Of a DNA stretch of 64,000 nucleotides, positions 58,401 through 64,000 are shown piece after piece (position 1 is the first letter of the stretch; the number at the start of each line of letters is the position of its first letter). A program made the position numbers and the translations under genes. This DNA comes from Bacillota bacterium. Its GTDB lineage: Bacteria; Bacillota; Clostridia; Christensenellales; Borkfalkiaceae. Location: positions 133,132 to 197,131 of the forward strand of contig QAKE01000011.1 in the NCBI GenBank assembly GCA_003343995.1. The letters are read 5' to 3'. The notes beneath the pieces were generated by a model. That model saw nothing but the letters and a program-made list of their open reading frames with translations, was not told where the DNA came from and did not search any database.

Positions 58401-59700
58401 TATTGTGGAAAACATCGGCATGGCCCTGACCAGCCTGCGCAGCAACAAGATGCGCAGCCTGCTGACCATGCTGGGCATCATCATCGGCATTGCGGCGGTC
58501 ATCGCCATCGAGACGGTGGGCGGCAGCATGTCGGGCACCGTCACCGAGAGCATGTCGGGCATGGGTATCAGCAATATCACCGTCTCCCTCACCCAGAAAA
58601 GCAGCAACGACGGTACCTCCAGCGACGGGGTGATGCTGCGCTGGTTCATGGACAGCACCCCCGCGGACGAGGACCTGATCACCGACCAGATGATCCAGGA
58701 ATACCTGGCCGCCTTCCCCGACCAGGTGGATCACATGGAGCTTTCGGTTCAGGCGGGTACCGGCACCATCGACAAGTACGGCGACCCCGAAACCACCATC
58801 TCGGCCACCGTCCAGGGCATCAACCATGACGCGCTGGCCGCCACCGGGGACGATGCCCCGCTGCTGGCTGGACGCTGGCTCAACGACGACACCGACGCCG
58901 GCCGCAAACTCTGCGTTGTCTCCCAGAAATTTGTGGAGCAGGCGGTGGGCGGCACCCCCACCGATGCCATCGGCAAGCGGATCACCCTGACGATCAACAG
59001 CATGCCCCAGGATTTTTACATCGTGGGGGTCTACAAGTATGTGGAAGATGCCTACTCCAGCCTCATGGGCCAGACCAGCGATGACACCATCGTCACCAAC
59101 TTCTACATCCCGCTGGATGTGGCCAAGCGGATTGCCGGGGAGGCGGACGGGTATCAGAGCATCACGGCGGTGGCTGCCAACGGGGTGGACGTGAACAGCT
59201 TTGTGGACACCACCGGCAACTACTTTGCCAGCTACTACACCCGCAACGACACCTGGACCGTCAAGGCCAGCAGCATTTCCAGTCTGGTGGACTCCATGAC
59301 CCAGATGCTGGACACCATCAGCCTGGGCATTTCGGCCATTGCGGCCATCTCGCTGCTGGTGGGCGGCATCGGCGTCATGAACATCATGACCGTTTCGGTC
59401 ACCGAACGCACCCGGGAAATCGGTACCCGCAAGGCCCTGGGCGCCCCCAGTTCGGCCATCCGGCTGCAGTTCATCACCGAGTCCATGGTGCTCTGCCTCA
59501 TCGGCGGCGTCATCGGGGTGATCTTGGGCCTGGCGCTGGGGTCCTTCCTCAGCGGGCTGATCGGCTACGCCGCCAAACCCCAGGTCGGGGCCATCTTTGT
59601 CGCGGTGGGCTTCAGCATGGGCATCGGCGTTTTCTTCGGCTACTATCCCGCCAACCGGGCCGCCAAGATGGACCCCATCGAGGCGCTGCGCTACGAATAA
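58381..59700 (+). CDS. MacB-type ABC transporter permease (FtsX-like)
   Basis: 439 residues from GTG 58381, overlapping the ATPase by 20 bp. N-terminal helix with LRSNKMRSLLTMLGIIIGIA, a large extracellular MacB_PCD domain (about 45-290), then three C-terminal helices with IGVMNIMTVSVTERTREIGT followed by RKALGAP, the FtsX-like signature. Mechanotransmission-type exporter of peptides, toxins or lipids. Its last residues ALRYE are typical. Confidence 0.93.
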   Translation: MCVGLSNIVENIGMALTSLRSNKMRSLLTMLGIIIGIAAVIAIETVGGSMSGTVTESMSGMGISNITVSLTQKSSNDGTSSDGVMLRWFMDSTPADEDLITDQMIQEYLAAFPDQVDHMELSVQAGTGTIDKYGDPETTISATVQGINHDALAATGDDAPLLAGRWLNDDTDAGRKLCVVSQKFVEQAVGGTPTDAIGKRITLTINSMPQDFYIVGVYKYVEDAYSSLMGQTSDDTIVTNFYIPLDVAKRIAGEADGYQSITAVAANGVDVNSFVDTTGNYFASYYTRNDTWTVKASSISSLVDSMTQMLDTISLGISAIAAISLLVGGIGVMNIMTVSVTERTREIGTRKALGAPSSAIRLQFITESMVLCLIGGVIGVILGLALGSFLSGLIGYAAKPQVGAIFVAVGFSMGIGVFFGYYPANRAAKMDPIEALRYE

Positions 59701-59710
59701 TACCAAACAA

Positions 59711-59743
59711 AAAACAGAGAGGCGTCTGCCCCTCTGTTTTTTT
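59711..59743 (+). terminator. Terminator of the MacAB-like operon
   Basis: AAAACAGAG (59711-59719) pairs with CTCTGTTTT (59732-59740), followed by TTT. Confidence 0.85.
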
Positions 59744-59747
59744 GCGC

Positions 59748-59784
59748 AAAAAAACGGGAACCGCCCCTGGGGGGGCGGTTCCCG
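59748..59784 (-). terminator. Terminator of the nfnAB operon (minus strand)
   Basis: A 13-bp perfect stem, 59755-59767 with 59772-59784, followed on the minus strand by seven Ts (59754-59748). Confidence 0.88.
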
Positions 59785-59799
59785 CGGAAAACAGGATTC

Positions 59800-61197
59800 T
59801 CAGGCGTTCTTGGCCTTGATGGCGGCGTCGATGGCCTTGGCGGCCTCCTTGCCGGCGCCCATGGCCAGGATGACGGTGGCCGCGCCGGTGACGGCGTCAC
59901 CGCCGGCATAGACGAAGGGACGGCTGGTCAGCCCGTCGGGGCCGTTGGTGATGATGCAGCCGTGCTTGTCGGCGTCCAGACCCGGGGTGGTGGAGCGGAT
60001 CAGCGGGTTGGGGCTGGTGCCCAGCGCCATGATCATGGTGTCCACTTCCAGGTTGAACTCGCTGCCCTCCTTGACGATGGGGCGGCGGCGGCCGGAAGCG
60101 TCAGGCTCACCCAGCTCCATCTCCACGCAGGTCATGCCCTTGACGCAGCCCTGCTCATCGCCCAGCACTTCCACCGGGTTGGTCAGGGTCTTGAAGATGA
60201 TGCCCTCTTCCTCGGCATGCTCCACTTCCTCCTTGCGGGCGGGCAGTTCGGCCATGCCGCGGCGGTAGACGATGTAGACCGTCTCGGCGCCCAGCCGCTT
60301 GGCGCAGCGGGCGGCGTCCATGGCCACGTTGCCGCCGCCCACCACGGCCACGGAGCGGCTCTTCTGGATGGGGGTGTGGCTGTCGGGCAGGTAAGCCTTC
60401 ATCAGGTTGACGCGGGTCAGATACTCGTTGGCCGAGTAGACCCCCTTCAGGCTCTCGCCCGGGATGCCCATGAAGCGGGGCAGACCGGCGCCCGAAGCAA
60501 TGTAGACGGCTTCAAAGCCGTATTCGCCCAGCAGTTCGTCGATGGTCAGCACCTTGCCGATGACCATGTTGCACTCGATGTCCACGCCCAGCGCCTTCAG
60601 GCCTTCCACCTCGGTCTGGACGATGTCCTTGGGCAGACGGAACTCGGGGATGCCGTACATCAGCACGCCGCCGGCCACATGCAGGGCCTCATAGACGGTG
60701 ACCTTGTAGCCCATCTTGGCCAGGTCGCCGGCCACCGTCAGGCCGGAGGGACCTGCGCCGATGACCGCCACCTTGTGGCCGTTGGGAGCGGGCTTGACCG
60801 GCGGGGTGTGCACGTTTTCCCGGTGCCAGTCGGCCACAAAGCGTTCCAGACGGCCGATGCCCACCGGCTCGCCCTTGATGCCCCGGATGCACTTGCCCTC
60901 GCACTGGTTCTCCTGGGGGCAGACCCGGCCGCAGACGGCGGGCAGGGCGCTGGACTGAGCGATGATCTGATAGGCGGCCTCGAACTCACCCTTGGCAACC
61001 TCAGCGATGAAGCCGGGAATGTCGATGTCCACCGGGCAGCCGCTGCGGCAGGGATGGTTCTTGCACTGCAGGCAGCGCTGGGCTTCGGTCACGGCCATTT
61101 CGGCGGTGTAGCCCAGGGCCACCTCCTTGAAGTTCTTGTTGCGGACGTTGGGGTCCTGGCTGGGCATGGGGCACTTTTTCGGGTCCATGTTCGGCAT
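59800..61197 (-). CDS. nfnB: NADH-dependent ferredoxin:NADP+ oxidoreductase beta subunit (NfnB/GltD-like)
   Basis: 465 residues from ATG 61197. N-terminal Fe-S cysteines CLQCKNHPCRSGCP and VCGRVCPQENQCEGKC, FAD site VAVIGAGPSGLTVAGDLA, NADP site VAVVGGGNVAMDAARCA and C-terminal FVYAGGDAVTGAATVILAMG. Often annotated as glutamate synthase small chain, but the neighbour is the NfnA-type flavoprotein 1 bp upstream, not a GltB large chain. The pair is probably the bifurcating Nfn complex. Confidence 0.9.
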   Translation of the reverse strand: MPNMDPKKCPMPSQDPNVRNKNFKEVALGYTAEMAVTEAQRCLQCKNHPCRSGCPVDIDIPGFIAEVAKGEFEAAYQIIAQSSALPAVCGRVCPQENQCEGKCIRGIKGEPVGIGRLERFVADWHRENVHTPPVKPAPNGHKVAVIGAGPSGLTVAGDLAKMGYKVTVYEALHVAGGVLMYGIPEFRLPKDIVQTEVEGLKALGVDIECNMVIGKVLTIDELLGEYGFEAVYIASGAGLPRFMGIPGESLKGVYSANEYLTRVNLMKAYLPDSHTPIQKSRSVAVVGGGNVAMDAARCAKRLGAETVYIVYRRGMAELPARKEEVEHAEEEGIIFKTLTNPVEVLGDEQGCVKGMTCVEMELGEPDASGRRRPIVKEGSEFNLEVDTMIMALGTSPNPLIRSTTPGLDADKHGCIITNGPDGLTSRPFVYAGGDAVTGAATVILAMGAGKEAAKAIDAAIKAKNA

Positions 61198-61198
61198 C

Positions 61199-62041
61199 TC
61201 ACTGCACCTCCTGTTTGAACAGGTTGCACGCCGCATCGCGGGCGTGCCCCTCAAATTCCTTGTACATCGTTCCGCGGTGCATGGCCTCGTCAAAGTCCAC
61301 CTCAAACCCGTCAAAGTCGGGGCCGTCCACACAGGCAAACTTGGTCTGGCCGCCCACCGTCAGGCGGCAGCCGCCGCACATGCCGGTGCCGTCCACCATG
61401 ATGGGGTTCATGGAAACGATGGTCTTGACGTTGTAGGGCTTGGTGGTCTTGACCACAAACTTCATCATGATCAGCGGTCCGATGGTGATGACCTCGTCAA
61501 AGTCGGCACCCGCCTTGATCTTCTCTTCCAGGGGCAGGGTAACCACGCCCTTGCGGCCGTAGGAGCCGTCGTCGGTCATGATGATCAGCTCGTCGCAGCA
61601 GGCGCGGAACTCCTCTTCCAGGATCAGCAGGTTCTTGTCCCGGAAGCCGATGATGCCGGTGACCTTGGTGCCCTGGGCGTGGAGCGCCTGGGCGATGGGC
61701 AGGGCAATGGCGCAGCCCACGCCGCCGCCGACCACGCAGACATTCTTCAGGCCCTCGATCTCGGTGGCCTTGCCCAGCGGGCCCACAAAGTCATGCACGC
61801 AGCCGCCCTCCGGCAGGGTGTTGAGCTCCATGGTGCCGGCGCCCACGATCTGGAAGATGATGGACACGGTGCCTGCTTCCCGGTCGTAACCCGCGATGGT
61901 CAGGGGGATGCGCTCGGAATCCTCCTTGGCGCGGACGATGATGAACTGGCCGGCCTTCGCCTTTTTGGCGATCAGCGGCGCCTCGATGACCATTTCGGTC
62001 ACCGTGGGGTTCAGTTCTCGTTTTTGTACGATTTTGAACAC
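61199..62041 (-). CDS. nfnA: NADH-dependent ferredoxin:NADP+ oxidoreductase alpha subunit (NfnA)
   Basis: 280 residues from GTG 62041, after GAGGG. FAD domain with GQFIIVRA and ERIPLTIAGYD, NAD domain with VCVVGGGVGCAIALPIAQAL, and a [2Fe-2S] loop in GTGMCGGCRLTVGG plus FACVDGP. Same family as dihydroorotate dehydrogenase electron-transfer subunit. With NfnB it couples NADH and reduced ferredoxin to NADP+ reduction, feeding NADPH to biosynthesis such as the fab operon. Confidence 0.92.
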   Translation of the reverse strand: MFKIVQKRELNPTVTEMVIEAPLIAKKAKAGQFIIVRAKEDSERIPLTIAGYDREAGTVSIIFQIVGAGTMELNTLPEGGCVHDFVGPLGKATEIEGLKNVCVVGGGVGCAIALPIAQALHAQGTKVTGIIGFRDKNLLILEEEFRACCDELIIMTDDGSYGRKGVVTLPLEEKIKAGADFDEVITIGPLIMMKFVVKTTKPYNVKTIVSMNPIMVDGTGMCGGCRLTVGGQTKFACVDGPDFDGFEVDFDEAMHRGTMYKEFEGHARDAACNLFKQEVQ

Positions 62042-62597
62042 GGTTTTGCCCTCGCTTTACAATAAACTAAAGGCGATGTCAAGCTGTTTTGCCCTTCCTG
62101 CCCTTGTTCTTCCTATTTTATCGGATTTTTACAGGGATGTAAAGGATTGTTTTGCACGGCGCCATGGCGGGAAAACGGCGAGGAAAAAGGGCGATGCAGC
62201 GTGGCGGGAAAAATATTGTGAAAAAAATGTCGATTTGTGTATTTTGCACGATTGTAAAAGATTTCTCTTCCAGTTTCTGGAATTTTGTTCGGCTTTTGGC
62301 GGCATCAATCCCGGTTTTCTCCCTGTATTTGGCCGCAGGGTGGGGGTAAAAGAAGCAAAATAGGCATTTTGCACACAAGAAACTCAAAAATATGTGCAAC
62401 ATTCTAACCAAATAGGCTTTACGAATCACCACGTTTTTTGGTAAAATAGAACCGAGCAAAAGCACCCTTTGCGCGAAAGTGCAAATTAAGGTACTGTTCC
62501 TGTAAACGGGGCAAGGTCCGGGCTTGCGGCTGGTTGCGCTGTGGGCCCGGCACAGCCGCGGGTGCGGGTGCTGAATATTGTAAACGGAGGAAGAAAA
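62042..62597. other. 556-bp divergent region between nfnA and nifJ
   Basis: AT-rich centre with no frame I can support. On the minus strand TTGACA at 62082-62077 is a likely -35 for nfnA, with a poor -10. For nifJ, TTTACG (62418-62423) and TAAAAT (62442-62447) at 18-bp spacing give a leader of about 145 bases, GC-rich and able to fold. TTTTGCAC occurs at 62150, 62242 and 62367. Confidence 0.55.
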
Positions 62598-64000
62598 ATG
62601 CCTAGAGCAAAACAATCCATGGATGGCAATACCGCTGCTGCTCATGTAGCGTATGCGTTCACCGACGTTGCTGCCATCTACCCGATTACGCCTTCCAGCC
62701 CTATGGCGGATACTGTTGACCAGTGGTCCGCCGCCGGCCTGAAGAACATCTTCGGGAACCAGGTCAAGGTCGTTGAGATGGAGTCTGAGGCCGGTGCGGC
62801 CGGTGCGGTGCATGGTTCTCTCGGAACCGGTGCCATCACCACCACCTTCACCGCTTCTCAGGGCCTGCTGCTGATGATCCCCAACATGTACAAGATCGCG
62901 GCCGAGCAGCTGCCCTGCGTCTTCGACGTCTCCGCCCGTACCGTCGCCACCCAGTCGCTGAACATCTTCGGTGATCACAGCGACGTCTACGCCACCCGTC
63001 AGACCGGCTTCGCCATGCTGGCTGAGAGCAACCCGCAGGAGGTCATGGACCTGTCTCCTGTTGCCCATCTGTCCGCCATCGAAGGCCGCGTTCCCTTCGT
63101 CAACTTCTTCGACGGCTTCCGTACCTCCCACGAGATCCAGAAGATCGAGAAGTGGGACTACGAAGACCTGAAGGAAATGTGCAACATGGACGCCGTTGCC
63201 CAGTTCCGCGCCGAGGCGCTCAACCCCGAGCACCCCAAGACCCGCGGCAGCCATGAGAACGGCGATATCTTCTTCCAGCATCGTGAGGCCTGCAACACCG
63301 CTTACGAGGCCCTGCCCGCTGTTGTCAAGAAGTACATGGACAAGATCAACGCCAAGATCGGCACCAACTATGATCTGTTCAACTACTACGGCGCCGAGGA
63401 CGCGGACCGCGTCATCATCGCCATGGGCTCCATCTGCGACGTGGCCGAGGAAGTCATCGACTACCTGACCGCCAAGGGTGAGAAGGTCGGCCTGGTTCTG
63501 GTCCGCCTGTACCGTCCCTGGGTCTCTGAGGCCCTGCTGAAGGTCCTGCCCAAGACCGTCAAGAAGATCGCCGTTCTGGACCGCACCAAGGAGCCCGGCT
63601 CCCTGGGCGAGCCTCTGTATCTGGATGTCGCCGCCACCCTGCGTGAGGCCGGCATGAACGACGTTGTCCTGACCGGCGGCCGCTACGGCCTGGGCTCCAA
63701 GGACACCCCGCCGAGCAGCGTCTTCGCTGTCTACAAGGAGCTGGAGAAGGACGCCCCCAAGGCTCGCTTCACCATCGGCATTGTGGACGACGTGACCAAC
63801 CTCAGCCTGCCCGAGGTCAAGCCCGCTCCCATCACCTCCGCCCCCGGCACCAAGGAGTGCAAGTTCTGGGGTCTGGGCGGTGACGGCACCGTCGGCGCCA
63901 ACAAGAACTCCACCAAGATCATCGGCGACCACACCGATAAGTACATCCAGGCGTACTTCCAGTACGACTCCAAGAAGACCGGCGGCGTCACCATCAGCCA
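62598..64000 (+). CDS. nifJ: Pyruvate:ferredoxin oxidoreductase, 3' end beyond window
   Basis: At least 467 residues from ATG 62598 after GGAGGAAG; the frame is still open at base 64000. Full-length PFOR is about 1170-1200 residues, so about 40 percent is seen. Domain I has AFTDVAAIYPITPSSPMADT and GSLGTGAITTTFTASQGLLL. Domain II has LVLVRLYRPWVSEALLKVLP and AVLDRTKEPGSLGEPLYLDV. It turns pyruvate into acetyl-CoA, CO2 and reduced ferredoxin, the main energy step in this anaerobe. Codon choice is more biased than in neighbours, as expected for very high expression. Confidence 0.96.
   Translation, partial: MPRAKQSMDGNTAAAHVAYAFTDVAAIYPITPSSPMADTVDQWSAAGLKNIFGNQVKVVEMESEAGAAGAVHGSLGTGAITTTFTASQGLLLMIPNMYKIAAEQLPCVFDVSARTVATQSLNIFGDHSDVYATRQTGFAMLAESNPQEVMDLSPVAHLSAIEGRVPFVNFFDGFRTSHEIQKIEKWDYEDLKEMCNMDAVAQFRAEALNPEHPKTRGSHENGDIFFQHREACNTAYEALPAVVKKYMDKINAKIGTNYDLFNYYGAEDADRVIIAMGSICDVAEEVIDYLTAKGEKVGLVLVRLYRPWVSEALLKVLPKTVKKIAVLDRTKEPGSLGEPLYLDVAATLREAGMNDVVLTGGRYGLGSKDTPPSSVFAVYKELEKDAPKARFTIGIVDDVTNLSLPEVKPAPITSAPGTKECKFWGLGGDGTVGANKNSTKIIGDHTDKYIQAYFQYDSKKTGGVTIS

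Noticed and set aside
62118..63932. 604-codon minus-strand open frame opposite nifJ
   Set aside because: PFOR motifs on the plus strand are unmistakable; the minus frame has no recognisable domain.
1..64000. CRISPR array, rRNA genes, integron or plasmid origin
   Set aside because: No regularly spaced repeat series, rRNA sequence, integrase or replication initiator was seen anywhere in the window.

Overview
The window reads as chromosomal DNA of an anaerobic, GC-rich gut Firmicute. A Gemmiger/Subdoligranulum/Faecalibacterium-like member of the Oscillospiraceae is my best guess (inference). The grounds are AGGAGG-type ribosome binding sites on most genes, pyruvate:ferredoxin oxidoreductase, an Nfn-type ferredoxin:NADP oxidoreductase, a 2[4Fe-4S] ferredoxin, a D-lactate-type dehydrogenase, a FabK/FabT-type fatty-acid operon and a CIRCE element. 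No sporulation genes or CRISPR array are seen. The first gene (esterase) and the last gene (PFOR) are cut by the window ends.

Region 1 (1-15.8 kb) is catabolic. An esterase fragment is followed by ubiD, ubiX and an lpdD-like gene, a set typical of non-oxidative phenolic-acid decarboxylation. Two overlapping LysR regulators on the minus strand then face a ten-gene plus-strand operon: a family-5 solute-binding lipoprotein, two Dpp-type permeases, two ATPases, an unknown membrane protein, an alpha/beta-hydrolase, a metallo-beta-lactamase-fold hydrolase, a ceramidase-like protein and a FUSC/aromatic-acid-exporter-like membrane protein. The substrate is unknown.

Region 2 (16.2-27.3 kb) is mixed: a large lipoprotein, a small GNAT-like protein, a MerR/TipAS regulator with a 19-bp-spacer promoter, tRNA-Arg(CCG), a divergent CoaX, a CIRCE-controlled Hsp20, a complete IS1182-family element with 18-bp perfect inverted repeats, a D-2-hydroxyacid dehydrogenase, a membrane metallophosphoesterase, and a GntR/DUF5808 pair.

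Region 3 (27.35-41.37 kb) is the most unusual part. It is a compact plus-strand cassette carrying only late phage functions: a sigma-region-4-like regulator, a very short small terminase, large terminase, portal, capsid, head-tail joining, tail tube, two tail chaperone-type genes, tape measure, tail tip, fibre, M23 lysin, XhlA-like protein and holin. It has no integrase, repressor, replication, scaffold or protease gene, and every frame is open. It starts at a consensus TTGACA-17-TATAAT promoter with an internal palindrome. A second promoter followed at once by a terminator/anti-terminator sits before terS. It ends in a strong terminator, and a 12-bp direct repeat flanks the whole unit. I propose a domesticated phage or gene-transfer-agent-like element.

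Region 4 (41.4-64 kb) is housekeeping: a rhomboid-like protein, darA-holB-ricT, ferredoxin, a TrmN6-like methyltransferase, a minus-strand FAS-II operon (acpP-accD-accA-fabH-fabK-fabD-fabG-fabF-fabZ-marR) with a 26-bp palindrome at its promoter, argF, an ECF S-component, a MacAB-like efflux operon, nfnAB and the start of nifJ.
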